The notes: generated from the letters alone by a model not told the origin. Shown: positions 8,213 to 15,742, numbered from the stretch's first letter. The stretch: 33,303 nt of DNA from Acidobacteria bacterium 13_1_40CM_65_14 (GCA_001917905.1 MNEX01000016.1:1-33303); one strand, 5' to 3'. Numbers and translations are program-made.

Positions 8213-9787
8213 ATGATGCGCCGACAGTCAGCCGCTCGTCTGTTTCTCGGCGCTGCGTCCGTGCTCGCGCGGTGCGTCGGCAGTGCGGGTCAGGGACTCG
8301 ATCCCGCCGCACTCCTCAAACCTGCTGTTGATTCGTGGCCGACCTATCACGGCGACTATTCCGGTCAGCGCCACAGCCCGCTCACGCAGATCACTCCGGC
8401 GAACGTCGCGCAGCTGACCCTCGCCTGGGCGTTTCAAACCGGACAAAGCGCGCAGATCAAGGCGACGCCGATCCTCGTGAACGGCATCGTGTACATCAGC
8501 ACGCCCGATCATCTCTGGGCGATTGATGCGCGGTCGGCGCGCCAGATCTGGCAGTACCGCTATCCGGACAACACGGGGTTTCACATCGGCCACCGCGGCG
8601 TCGCGGTCTATAAGGACTCGGTGTATCTGACCACACCGGATGCTCACCTGGTCGCGCTCGACGCGCGAACGGGTACGGTGAAGTGGAATGTCGAGATCGC
8701 CGACGCGAAGAAAGGCTACTGGTCGACGAACGCGCCGCTCCTCGTCCGCAATCACCTGCTCGTTGGGGTCGCGGGCGACTTCGACAATCTGCCCGGCATG
8801 CTGACGTCGATCGATCCCGAGACCGGCAAGACGCAGTGGATTTTCTACAGCACTCCGCCTCCGGGCACGCCGGGCGCGACGAGCGGCGGCGCGACGGGCG
8901 GCCAGATGTGGATGACCGGCACGTACGATCCGGAGCTCGATCTCGTGTACGTCGGCACCGGCAATCCGACGCCGGTGCTGAACGGCGATGCGCGCCCCGG
9001 CGACAATCCCTGGACCTGCAGCATCGTCGCCATTCATCCCGAAACCGGAAAGCTCGAATGGGGATTTCAGGCGACCCCGCACGACACGCACGACTGGGAT
9101 GCATCCGAGGTGCCGGTCCTCGTCGACGGCACATTCGACGGCGTGCCTCGGAAGATGCTGATGCAGGCGTCGCGCAACGGATATTTCTTCGTGCTCGATC
9201 GCGCGAACGGCACGAGCCTGCGGACGTTTCCGTTCGCCACCGTCAACTGGGCCAGCGGGATCGACAGGGCCGGCCGGCCGATTCCGAATCGCGACAAGGA
9301 GCCTGCGCGCGATGGACGGCTCGTCGCGCCGAACGAGGGCGGCGGGACCAACTATCGCTCGCCCAGCTTCGATCCGGCGACCGGCCTCTTCATCGTGAGC
9401 GCGCAGGACAGCTACGGGATCTACTTTTTCAAACCGGAGCACGGCGCTTACGGATGGGCGGGCGCTGATTACGGCGTCTTCGGCCGCGGTTTCCTGCGGG
9501 CGATCGACTATCGGACTGGTGCGATCCGGTGGACGCACGCCCTCGGTGAGGGCGCATCGCCCGCCGGCGTGCTGACCACCGCGTCGGGACTTGTCTTCAG
9601 CGGCGATTCCTCCGGGAATGTTCTCGCGCTACGGACCTCTGACGGCGCCACGTTGTGGCACTCTTCGATCGGCACCGTCGGCAACTCTCCAATCACGTAC
9701 GAGCTCGATGGTCGTCAGTACGTCGTGGTAGCGGGCGGCGGCGTGCTGTTCGGGTTCGCTCTACCGGAGGGAACGCCCCCAAGCTAG
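8213..9787 (+). CDS. PQQ-dependent (quinoprotein) dehydrogenase
   Basis: The 524-residue enzyme has a signal peptide (RRQSAARLFLGAASVLARC) and an eight-bladed quinoprotein beta-propeller. Visible features are WPTYHGDYSGQRHSPL, repeated W-docking blades (TPILVNGIVYISTPDHLWAIDA, GHRGVAVYKDSVYLTT), GTGNPTPVLNGDARPGDNPW, PHDTHDWDAS (active-site region) and GEGASPAGVLTT plus GLVFSGDSSGNVLAL near the end. It oxidises an alcohol or sugar in the periplasm with PQQ and passes electrons to the adjacent cytochrome c. A GAGAGGAG site precedes tandem ATGs at 8213 and 8216. Substrate cannot be read; no PQQ biosynthesis genes lie in the window. Confidence 0.92.
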   Translation: MMRRQSAARLFLGAASVLARCVGSAGQGLDPAALLKPAVDSWPTYHGDYSGQRHSPLTQITPANVAQLTLAWAFQTGQSAQIKATPILVNGIVYISTPDHLWAIDARSARQIWQYRYPDNTGFHIGHRGVAVYKDSVYLTTPDAHLVALDARTGTVKWNVEIADAKKGYWSTNAPLLVRNHLLVGVAGDFDNLPGMLTSIDPETGKTQWIFYSTPPPGTPGATSGGATGGQMWMTGTYDPELDLVYVGTGNPTPVLNGDARPGDNPWTCSIVAIHPETGKLEWGFQATPHDTHDWDASEVPVLVDGTFDGVPRKMLMQASRNGYFFVLDRANGTSLRTFPFATVNWASGIDRAGRPIPNRDKEPARDGRLVAPNEGGGTNYRSPSFDPATGLFIVSAQDSYGIYFFKPEHGAYGWAGADYGVFGRGFLRAIDYRTGAIRWTHALGEGASPAGVLTTASGLVFSGDSSGNVLALRTSDGATLWHSSIGTVGNSPITYELDGRQYVVVAGGGVLFGFALPEGTPPS

Positions 9788-9789
9788 CG

Positions 9790-9795
9790 TACACT
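9790..9795 (+). promoter_or_regulatory. -10-like TACACT, possible leaderless promoter
   Basis: TACACT is followed by 7 nt and the GTG start at 9803, with no ribosome site between. This fits a leaderless transcript beginning at or beside the GTG. Confidence 0.35.
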
Positions 9796-9802
9796 CTCAT
9801 TT

Positions 9803-10078
9803 GTGACCGCTCCCGCCAAAGCACGACCGGGGCGCAATGAGCCCTGTCATTGCGGCTCGGGCCGTAAATACAAACATTGCTGTCTCGAGAAGGACGATGC
9901 AAAGGCGGCTGCTGCACGGGCCAAAGCGGCAGCCGAAGCGCCTGCTCGAACATCCGAAGCACCCGCCTCGAAGCCGACACGGCCGCCAAAACCGCAAACG
10001 CATCAGCCTTGGAAGGCGACCGCGACTCGCGGCTTCGCGTTTCGCACGCGGACGCCACGTAAGGTGGGTGGCGGCTAG
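9803..10078 (+). CDS. SEC-C motif zinc-binding protein
   Basis: The 91-residue protein carries a SEC-C motif at residues 9-28: GRNEPCHCGSGRKYKHCC, with the CxCxGxxxxxxxCC pattern that binds one zinc as at the C-terminus of SecA. The rest is Ala/Lys/Pro-rich, probably unstructured (AKAAAARAKAAAEAPAR), and ends in a basic tail. Stand-alone SEC-C proteins are widespread; some contact SecB, ribosomes or nucleic acid, but the role here is unknown. The start is GTG with no Shine-Dalgarno; TACACT 7 nt upstream suggests a leaderless message. The next small membrane gene starts 2 nt after its stop. Confidence 0.85.
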   Translation: MTAPAKARPGRNEPCHCGSGRKYKHCCLEKDDAKAAAARAKAAAEAPARTSEAPASKPTRPPKPQTHQPWKATATRGFAFRTRTPRKVGGG

Positions 10079-10080
10079 TC

Positions 10081-10266
10081 ATGACCTGGCTCACATGGCT
10101 TGGCCTCGCAGTACTCATCGCCGCCGTTGCTGCCGTCACCGGCATCAAACCGAAGGGAACGCGACACGTCGCTCACACGCGCCTGATGGGCGTGGCGCGC
10201 CTCGCTCTCCTGGCGCTCGTCATCATCTTCGCCTACCTCGCGTTTCGGGCACGCTCCGGCGGTTGA
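10081..10266 (+). CDS. small two-helix membrane protein
   Basis: A 61-residue protein with two hydrophobic segments (about 3-20 and 39-56) separated by a basic loop (KPKGTRHVAHTRLMG). It starts 2 nt after the SEC-C stop, so it is probably translated by coupling. No family recognised. Its hydrophobic pattern and position argue for a real gene; the opposite-strand frame there is low-quality. Confidence 0.55.
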   Translation: MTWLTWLGLAVLIAAVAAVTGIKPKGTRHVAHTRLMGVARLALLALVIIFAYLAFRARSGG

Positions 10267-10300
10267 CACGGACGACAGGTTCAAGTCGAAGGAGGACGGA

Positions 10301-10456
10301 ATGGCGCTCACCTTCCAACGAAACCTAGGAATGCTGATTCTCGCGGTTTGGCTGATTCTTTATGGGCTCGCTGGCATGATCGCTTTCGTGCTGCCGGCTC
10401 CAGTGATGGCCGTTCTGGCGTTGGTCGCCGGCATTCTGATTCTCGTCGGCCGGTAG
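10301..10456 (+). CDS. 51-residue hydrophobic membrane protein
   Basis: ATG 10301 opens a 51-codon gene, MALTFQRNLGMLILAVWLIL and onward to LVAGILILVGR, with two close hydrophobic helices (about 9-30 and 33-50). The ribosome site AAGGAGGA (10289-10296) is near-perfect with 4-5 nt spacing, the best one in this region, which strongly supports translation. Short proteins of this hydrophobic type (two helices, basic end) are common in Acidobacteriota and related phyla. Function unknown. It follows the previous small membrane gene by 34 nt. Confidence 0.7.
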   Translation: MALTFQRNLGMLILAVWLILYGLAGMIAFVLPAPVMAVLALVAGILILVGR

Positions 10457-10854
10457 AGCCGTCACTGCGGGGAAGTCGGCGAAAAAGAAGCGGACTCCGA
10501 TTTCTCCTGATGACGTCGCGCGCATCCAGTCGCGCGTGACGCCGCGCCGCTTGCTGAATCGCCCCGAGCGTCATTCTCTCGCGATTCCAATTCCCAAGCC
10601 GATGCTTGCGTAGTCGGCCGACGAACGTTCTATCGGCCGCGCGTGCTCGGTCTTGCGCTCGCTTTGGTCTAGTGACGCGTGCTTCCTCCCATACTGAAAC
10701 TTTGTTCACGTTTCGTGCCGGCATTTCTATGAAGTTCGCGACAGGGTGCCTGGCACCGGGGGCACCCTCGACATTCAACGGCTGGCCGCCTACACTTCCA
10801 GAAGCACTGCTGCAGGTCGGGCGGTCATCAATCGTCGCCACATCTGAGGGGCCA
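10457..10854. other. 398-bp gap before the gas-vesicle-like gene
   Basis: No convincing gene was found. A plus-strand frame from about 10440 to 10613 reads protein-like (SAKKKRTPISPDDVARIQ) but has no start codon after the preceding stop, so it is at most a remnant. The right part holds a REP-like palindrome at 10744-10767. Confidence 0.5.
10744..10767. repeat. REP-like palindrome (GGTGCC-T-GGCACC)
   Basis: GGTGCC (10745-10750), T, GGCACC (10752-10757) is a perfect palindrome. A further GGCACCC at 10761-10767 is complementary to GGGTGCC at 10744-10750, so two mutually exclusive hairpins can form. From memory, the core GGTGCCTGGCACC recurs between genes in many environmental bacteria as a REP-type element; no REP-associated transposase is in the window. 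Confidence 0.5.
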
Positions 10855-11208
10855 ATGCGCATAGGCCTCGAACGACCGACAAGCGACCGGAATCTCGTCG
10901 ACATCCTCGATCGCGTTCTCGACAAGGGCATGGTGATCGACGCGTCGCTTCGTCTCTTCTCCCTTGCCGGAATCAGCCTCGTGACCGTGGAAGCGCGAGT
11001 GCTCGTCACCTCGATCGAGACATACCTGCAACGCTCGGATGCCCTGAGCGAGGTCACGCCTGCGGCCTGGCCGCCGAGCCGCGCGACTCCGCAGTCTGTC
11101 CTGCTCGTCCGTGAGCCGCGTCGAGCGGAAACCACGACGACTAAAGCGACGTCGCCCGTGACCGGCCTTGCCCATCGGTTGGGAATGTTCAGTGTTCCGA
11201 GGCACTGA
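10855..11208 (+). CDS. GvpA/GvpJ-family gas vesicle protein, isolated
   Basis: The 117-residue protein contains a good GvpA-type core at residues 13-64: LVDILDRVLDKGMVIDA, then LAGISLVTVEARVLV and TSIETYL. It matches the helix-strand-strand-helix hydrophobic pattern of the vesicle-shell subunit (GvpA: LAEVxDRILDKGIVIDA, VGIELLAIEAR, ASVETYL). There is one extra residue in the first strand (LRLFSLAG versus VRVSLVG). The residues after 65 are a Pro/Thr/Arg-rich tail without family resemblance. GAGGGG lies just upstream of ATG 10855; the frame is open further upstream, but homology starts here. Shell proteins work with GvpF/L, GvpN, GvpO, GvpK and others; none is nearby. It may be a remnant, or a GvpA-like protein with another role. 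Confidence 0.72.
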   Translation: MRIGLERPTSDRNLVDILDRVLDKGMVIDASLRLFSLAGISLVTVEARVLVTSIETYLQRSDALSEVTPAAWPPSRATPQSVLLVREPRRAETTTTKATSPVTGLAHRLGMFSVPRH

Positions 11209-11269
11209 CGGTAGCGGCTCTGCGAGGCAGCGCCTGCGCCTGATGCTCCGCCGCGGATCTTTGCCCCAG

Positions 11270-13756
11270 CTATTCGGATCGCAGCGCCTGAACAACGTCG
11301 ACGCGCGACGCGCGCGACGCCGGCATCAGCGACGCGAGAAGCGCCGCCGCGACCAGAAGCGTGGCGGCGCCGAGAAGCGGCAGTGCTCCGGGAAGGGACA
11401 CGTCCTGCAGGAACAGGCCGACGACTCGTGCGAGCGCGATGCCCCCGACGACCCCTGCGGCAATGCCCGCGCAGGCAATCACCGCACCCTCGCCAAGAAT
11501 CCGCGTCAGCAAGTGCCGAGGCGTCGATCCGATCGCAAGGCGGACCCCGAACTCGCGCGTGCGCGCGCTCACCGAGAATGCCAGCACGCCGGCGACGCCG
11601 ACCACGGCAATCGTCAGCGCCACGCCGGCAAATCCGCCGAACACGAGCGCGTTCAGCCGATTCGGCGCAAGAACTTCCGCTCGCACATCCTCGAGCGTCG
11701 CGGCCCGCTCCACCGGTTGTTCGGCCGACAGGTCTCGAATGATCTTGGTGATCGGCGGAACCAGCGCGTACGGATCGATCCGCGCGTGCACGAAGAGACG
11801 GCCTCCGCCCATCTCCTGATCCATCGGGTGATACACCACCATCGCCGGACCCGGGACGACATTCTCATCGTCGATGTCGGCGGCGATGCCGATGATCCGC
11901 CGCGGTCCGGTGCTCACGTCGATGAACTTCATCACGGGATCGGTCCAGGTGAATCGGCGATTCACCGCATCCTGATTGGGAAACAGTCGCTGCGCCAGGC
12001 TTTGGCTGACGATGACGACCTTCTCGCTGTCGCGGCGATCGCCGGCGTTGAAGTCCCGTCCGGCGATGACCGGCACACCGAGCGCGGCAAAGAAGCCGGG
12101 CGACACCGTGCGGAACCGCCCGCGCGGATCTTCTTCGCCGTCCGCCTTGGCATAGCCCTCGACCATGAACTGCGCGTCGAACCACGCACCGGCCTCGCGC
12201 CACGGCACGACGGTGCCAACGGCGACCCGCTCGACGCCAGGCAACTCGCCGATGCGCCGGATCGCTTCCTTGTAGAGGGGAAGCGTCTGCTCCGGCGGCC
12301 GTTCATAGTTGACGGGCACGTGCAGCACAAGGACGTTGCGAGTGTTCATGCCCGTTTGGGCGCGCTGTAGCGCAAACAACGTCGTGATCAGCGTGCCGGC
12401 GCCCGCGAGAAGCACGAACGACGCGGCGATTTGCGTGACGGCGAACAGGCGCAGACGCCGGTTCGTGCCGGATGTGATCCGGACGCTGCCGTTCGACAAG
12501 CCGAAGCCGTTCGCCGCGTCGGCAGACGGCAGCCGGGGTCCCCACCACGCGTGTTTTGCGTGGTGGAGTGGTAGCCGCGGAACGAACGCCAGGAGCACCG
12601 AGGATACGAACGCCAGGCCCACGCCGACCCACAGGAGGCTGGCATCGACCGTGAGGTCCAGCGCGCGGACGGAAAAGCGCGACGCATAACGAGCCAGGAC
12701 CGCGACCATCGGCCGGGCGATGATGACCCCGAGTGCCGCGCCGGCGCCGCAGAGCAGCAGGCTCTCCGCCAAGAGCGTCTGGCGCAGCGCGCCCGTGCCC
12801 GCGCCCAGCGCCGCGCGAATGGCCAGCTCGCCTTCGCGCCGCACTGATCGCGCCAGGATCAGGTTGGCCACGTTCGAGCACGCGATGACAAAGATCAAGC
12901 CGGATGCCGCGAGCAGTACGAGCAACACGGTCCTGGCCGGCGACGTGATCTGATCGCGCAGTCGCACCGCGTCGATGCGAAAATCATGTTTCGGAGGATA
13001 CGCTTCGCGGTGCTCATCGACCATCGCCGCGTGAGCCACGCGCAGCTCGGCACGCGCCGTGTCGAGGTCGGCGCCCGGGGCGAGCCGGGCGAACAGATCG
13101 GTCATCCGGTGCACGCGGCCCTCCACCATCGTCGCCGACAGATGGTGGGGACTCGTCACGACGTTCGCGATGATCTCGGTTTGCGCCGGGTATGGGACCG
13201 ACGGCTCGACAACGCCGACAATCGTCGCCGAGCGATCGCCCAGTCTGATTGTCTTTCCGATCAACGTCGGGTCGCTGCCCAGCGTAGTGGTCCAGAATCG
13301 ATGGGTCAGCACCGCGGCGCCCGCGGCTTGTGGCCCGTCGTCGGTCGCGTCGAGCAGGCGGCCCCGCACCGGACGAAGTCCCATGACGTCGAAGTACGAT
13401 CCGCCGACGACCCCGGCGCGCACCACGCGAGGCTCGCCGAGGCCAACCATCGTGAAGTCGATGGTGGAGAAGTCGCCAAAGGCGGTCAGCGTCTTGACTC
13501 GCGCGCGAAGGTCCCGAATCTCCGGGACCGAGAACTTGGCGTTCTCGGCGCCGATGCCGCGCGCGCTCTGGCGAATGTAGATCAGGCGATCTTCATCCTT
13601 GTTGACGAGCGGTCGCAGGAGGACGCCCCGGACGACGCTGAAGATTGCTGCGTTGGCGCCAATGCCAAGCGCCAGGGTGACGATGACCGTGATCGCCAGT
13701 CCTTTGACTCTGGCCAACGACCGCGCTGCAAACTTGAAATCGGTGATGAGGCTCAT
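11270..13756 (-). CDS. ADOP-type ABC transporter permease (FtsX/MacB)
   Basis: The 828-residue membrane protein opens MSLITDFKFAARSLARVKG and has the helix VIVTLALGIGANAAIFSVV (about 22-41). A MacB-like periplasmic core domain (about 60-250), FtsX helices around 275-400, a second periplasmic core (about 430-660) and a final FtsX triplet (about 690-815) follow. It ends in the standard ASRVDVVQALRSE. This is the duplicated ADOP family expanded in Acidobacteriota; family members lack an ATPase and function (export, lipoprotein or mechanotransmission) is unknown. ATG 13756 overlaps the stop of a 35-codon ORF (ATGA) and has no strong ribosome site of its own. Within residues about 395-410 an in-frame palindromic insertion is seen (12542-12566). 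Confidence 0.93.
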   Translation of the reverse strand: MSLITDFKFAARSLARVKGLAITVIVTLALGIGANAAIFSVVRGVLLRPLVNKDEDRLIYIRQSARGIGAENAKFSVPEIRDLRARVKTLTAFGDFSTIDFTMVGLGEPRVVRAGVVGGSYFDVMGLRPVRGRLLDATDDGPQAAGAAVLTHRFWTTTLGSDPTLIGKTIRLGDRSATIVGVVEPSVPYPAQTEIIANVVTSPHHLSATMVEGRVHRMTDLFARLAPGADLDTARAELRVAHAAMVDEHREAYPPKHDFRIDAVRLRDQITSPARTVLLVLLAASGLIFVIACSNVANLILARSVRREGELAIRAALGAGTGALRQTLLAESLLLCGAGAALGVIIARPMVAVLARYASRFSVRALDLTVDASLLWVGVGLAFVSSVLLAFVPRLPLHHAKHAWWGPRLPSADAANGFGLSNGSVRITSGTNRRLRLFAVTQIAASFVLLAGAGTLITTLFALQRAQTGMNTRNVLVLHVPVNYERPPEQTLPLYKEAIRRIGELPGVERVAVGTVVPWREAGAWFDAQFMVEGYAKADGEEDPRGRFRTVSPGFFAALGVPVIAGRDFNAGDRRDSEKVVIVSQSLAQRLFPNQDAVNRRFTWTDPVMKFIDVSTGPRRIIGIAADIDDENVVPGPAMVVYHPMDQEMGGGRLFVHARIDPYALVPPITKIIRDLSAEQPVERAATLEDVRAEVLAPNRLNALVFGGFAGVALTIAVVGVAGVLAFSVSARTREFGVRLAIGSTPRHLLTRILGEGAVIACAGIAAGVVGGIALARVVGLFLQDVSLPGALPLLGAATLLVAAALLASLMPASRASRVDVVQALRSE
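12542..12566. repeat. palindrome inserted in frame in the permease gene
   Basis: CCACCACGC (12542-12550) and GCGTGGTGG (12558-12566) are perfect 9-bp inverted arms around a 7-nt loop, inside the permease frame. They encode LHHAKHAWWGP on the minus strand. The normal family sequence runs FVPRLPSAD; here it is FVPRLP, the extra residues, then PRLPSAD, so PRLP is present on both sides. The doubled PRLP resembles a target duplication, although its two codon runs differ at third positions. The position is between two helices, where an extra loop is tolerated. Confidence 0.6.
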
Positions 13757-13860
13757 CGGCGTCCAGCTTGCGCGTGTGATGGCGTTTCAGCGATCGCCGT
13801 CAGGTTGGCAAGCCCCGTCTCGAAGTCCGTGCCGATCATCGTGTCCATGTTCTTCACCAT
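13753..13860 (-). CDS. 35-codon small ORF coupled to the permease
   Basis: ATG 13860 opens 35 codons (MVKNMDTMIGTDFETGLANL and 15 more) and its TGA overlaps the permease ATG in ATGA. It has the strongest ribosome site of the region, AAGGAGGA 5 nt upstream. The permease itself has only a weak site, so ribosomes are probably delivered by this small ORF. It starts 26 nt after the DGPF gene stop on the same strand. No homologue is recognised; the polar sequence with His/Gln/Arg at the end carries no signal or helix. It could be a coupling leader or a remnant of the C-terminus of a lost gene. Confidence 0.55.
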   Translation of the reverse strand: MVKNMDTMIGTDFETGLANLTAIAETPSHAQAGRR

Positions 13861-13865
13861 TGAAA

Positions 13866-13873
13866 TCCTCCTT
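13866..13873 (-). promoter_or_regulatory. strong ribosome binding site AAGGAGGA
   Basis: Minus-strand AAGGAGGA ends 5 nt before the small ORF's ATG at 13860. It is a full match to the anti-Shine-Dalgarno core and decides that start. Confidence 0.7.
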
Positions 13874-13886
13874 GCAGCCAGCGACG

Positions 13887-14222
13887 CTACTGCGGGTTCA
13901 ACTCTCTGATCGGCCGCACTTCGATGCTCCCCTCGCGCGCCGGCGGGATTTTCGCGGCCACCTGGATTGCGTCGTTCAAGTCTCTGGCCTCGATGAGGTA
14001 GAACCCAGCCAGATGCTCCTTCGTCTCGGCGAACGGGCCGTCGGTGACTGACAGCTTTCCGTTCCGGACCCGCACCGTCGTTGCGGTGTCGATCGGTTGG
14101 AGCGCCTCCGCGGCAATCAGGAGTCCGCTCTTCCTGAACCCGTCGCCGCAGGCCATGCACTCGCGGTCGGGCACGGCGTGCAGCTTCTGTTCTTCAAGGT
14201 AGACAAGGCATAAGTACTTCAT
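13887..14222 (-). CDS. DGPF/YCII-family protein, ECF42 target
   Basis: The 111-residue protein starts MKYLCLVYLEEQKL and contains the family signature TDGPFAETKEHLAGFYLIEA (residues 61-80), followed by AIQVAAKIPPAREGSIEVRPI. It is the complete version of the partial gene at the left edge. The start ATG 14222 is preceded by GAGGAGA, and a match to the ECF42 promoter lies at 14241-14269. The sigma factor itself is 116 nt upstream on the same strand. DGPF proteins are small ferredoxin-fold proteins of unknown biochemical role, co-occurring with ECF42. Downstream come a small ORF and the ADOP permease, which the same promoter may also transcribe. Confidence 0.9.
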   Translation of the reverse strand: MKYLCLVYLEEQKLHAVPDRECMACGDGFRKSGLLIAAEALQPIDTATTVRVRNGKLSVTDGPFAETKEHLAGFYLIEARDLNDAIQVAAKIPPAREGSIEVRPIRELNPQ

Positions 14223-14240
14223 GGGTCTCCTCACATTCAC

Positions 14241-14269
14241 TAGTCGTTCGGGCCAGGAGTCGATCGACA
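14241..14269 (-). promoter_or_regulatory. ECF42-type promoter of the DGPF operon
   Basis: Read on the minus strand: TGTCGA (14269-14264), a 17-nt spacer, CGACTA (14246-14241), then 18 nt to the ATG at 14222. ECF42 target promoters are described with TGTCGA at -35 and CG(A/T)C at -10, and the spacing is right. It lies between the sigma gene and its DGPF neighbour. Confidence 0.65.
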
Positions 14270-14270
14270 G

Positions 14271-14335
14271 GGCAGGATGGGCGGGACGGGCTGCCAACCA
14301 TCCAGCCCTTCGCGCCCCTCCTGCCTATCCCGCCC
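14271..14335. other. GC-rich inverted motifs between sigma and DGPF genes
   Basis: GGCAGGA (14271-14277) pairs with TCCTGCC (14319-14325), and GGGCGGGA (14279-14286) with TCCCGCCC (14328-14335). The two pairs cross, so they cannot form one hairpin; they would be alternative structures in read-through RNA from the sigma gene. No U-tract is present. Confidence 0.3.
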
Positions 14336-14338
14336 CGC

Positions 14339-15616
14339 CTAAGTCAGCTCGGCCAGCCGCCGCTCGAGAAACCGACGCTCCGGCGCCTGCCGGGTCAGCG
14401 CGAGGGCGCGCTCATACGAGGCGCGCGCGTCCGCTGTTTTTCCCAACCGCCGGCACAGGTCCGCCCGTGCGGCGTGCGCGAGGCGGTAGTCCAACAGATC
14501 TTCACGCTCGAGGATGGCGTCGACGAGCGCCAGACCCGCCGCCGGGCCGTCGCGCATCGCCACGGCCACCGCCCGGTTCAGCTCGATGACGGGGGACGGA
14601 TCCGCACGCGCCAATACGTCGTAGAGGCCAACGATCTCCGCCCAATCCGTCGCCGCGGCGCTGGGCGCCTCGGCGTGCAGGGCCGCGATTGCGGCCTGAA
14701 TCGTGTACGGGCCGAACCGCCGTTCGACTCGCTTGCGCTCGCTCAGGGCAGGCCGCAACGACAGCGCCTGCTCGACCAGCTTGATCCCCTCCGCGATCTG
14801 GTTCCGGTCCCACAGCGAGCGATCCTGATCGTCGAGCAGGATCACGTCGCCTGACGGCGAGGTGCGCGCTGCGCGCCGCGAATCCTGCAGCAGCATCAGC
14901 GCCAGCAGTCCAATGGCCTCCGGCTCCGGCAGCAACGCGACGAGCAGCCGCTCCAAACGGATCGCCTCAGCGGACAGATCGTGCCGCGTCAACAACGAGC
15001 CCGACGACGCCGCATAGCCCTCGTTGAACACGAGATAAATGACGCGCAGCACGGCGTCGAGTCTTTCCGCCAACTCGGCCCGCGCCGGCACCTCATATGG
15101 AATCCGCGCGTCGCGGATTTTGGCCTTCGCGCGCACGATCCGTTGCGCCAGCGTGGGCGCCGGCGTGAGAAACGCCTGCGCAATCTCCTCCGTCGTCAGC
15201 CCGCACACTTCGCGCAGCGTGAGCGCCACCTGCGCATCAGGCGACATGGCCGGGTGGCAACACGTGAAGATGAGGCGCAATCGATCGTCTTCGACGCTCT
15301 CTTCGTCGGCCCACGCCGCGGGGTCGACGACGGCGATGTCCGCTTTGTCGCCGACGTCGTCGAGCGCGTCAAAACGCGCGCGCCGGCGCATCCCATCGAT
15401 CGCCTTGAACCGTCCGGTGGACACCAGCCACGCGCGAGGATTGGCGGGCACGCCGTCGCGCGGCCACTGCTCCAGCGCTGCCCTGAAGGCATCGTGCAGC
15501 GCTTCCTCGGCGGCGTCAAAGTCGCCCAGCAGGCGGATCAGCGTGGCGAGCACGCGGCGGGAATCGGAGAAATAGACGGCATTCACCGTCTCGTGTACTG
15601 GATCGGTCGCCGTCAC
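14339..15616 (-). CDS. ECF42-group sigma factor with TPR-like tail
   Basis: The 425-residue protein has sigma region 2 at the N-terminus (about 5-85: VYFSDSRRVLATLIRLLGDFDAAEEALHDAF and RAWLVSTGRFKAIDGMRRR). Then come CCHPAMSPDAQVALTLREVCGLTTEEIAQAFLT (region 4, about 118-175) and a long alpha-helical C-terminal half of TPR type (about 210-420; RLEQ-type helices and ARASYERALALTRQ). This two-part build of about 400 residues, without an anti-sigma gene, is the ECF42 hallmark. The C-terminal extension is known to be needed for activity in characterised members. It is upstream of a DGPF gene with an ECF42-type promoter. The start is GTG at 15616 without a clear ribosome site. Confidence 0.93.
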   Translation of the reverse strand: MTATDPVHETVNAVYFSDSRRVLATLIRLLGDFDAAEEALHDAFRAALEQWPRDGVPANPRAWLVSTGRFKAIDGMRRRARFDALDDVGDKADIAVVDPAAWADEESVEDDRLRLIFTCCHPAMSPDAQVALTLREVCGLTTEEIAQAFLTPAPTLAQRIVRAKAKIRDARIPYEVPARAELAERLDAVLRVIYLVFNEGYAASSGSLLTRHDLSAEAIRLERLLVALLPEPEAIGLLALMLLQDSRRAARTSPSGDVILLDDQDRSLWDRNQIAEGIKLVEQALSLRPALSERKRVERRFGPYTIQAAIAALHAEAPSAAATDWAEIVGLYDVLARADPSPVIELNRAVAVAMRDGPAAGLALVDAILEREDLLDYRLAHAARADLCRRLGKTADARASYERALALTRQAPERRFLERRLAELT

Positions 15617-15742
15617 GGCGACCGATCACACCATCTTCACTCCGCCCGTGCAAGGCCATGCCCATCGACGCGACGTTTGCAATGACAGGAGGCCGATCGG
15701 CGCGCATTTGTCATAGGATGTGCGGAGCCAAAGGAGCCCAGC

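Noticed and set aside
10440..10613. Protein-like frame (SAKKKRTPISPDDVARIQ) after the 51-residue gene
   Set aside because: No start codon after the previous in-frame stop near 10437, and no ribosome site; at most a gene remnant.
11168..12370. 400-codon plus-strand frame opposite the ADOP permease
   Set aside because: Antisense shadow; His/Arg-rich and unlike any family.
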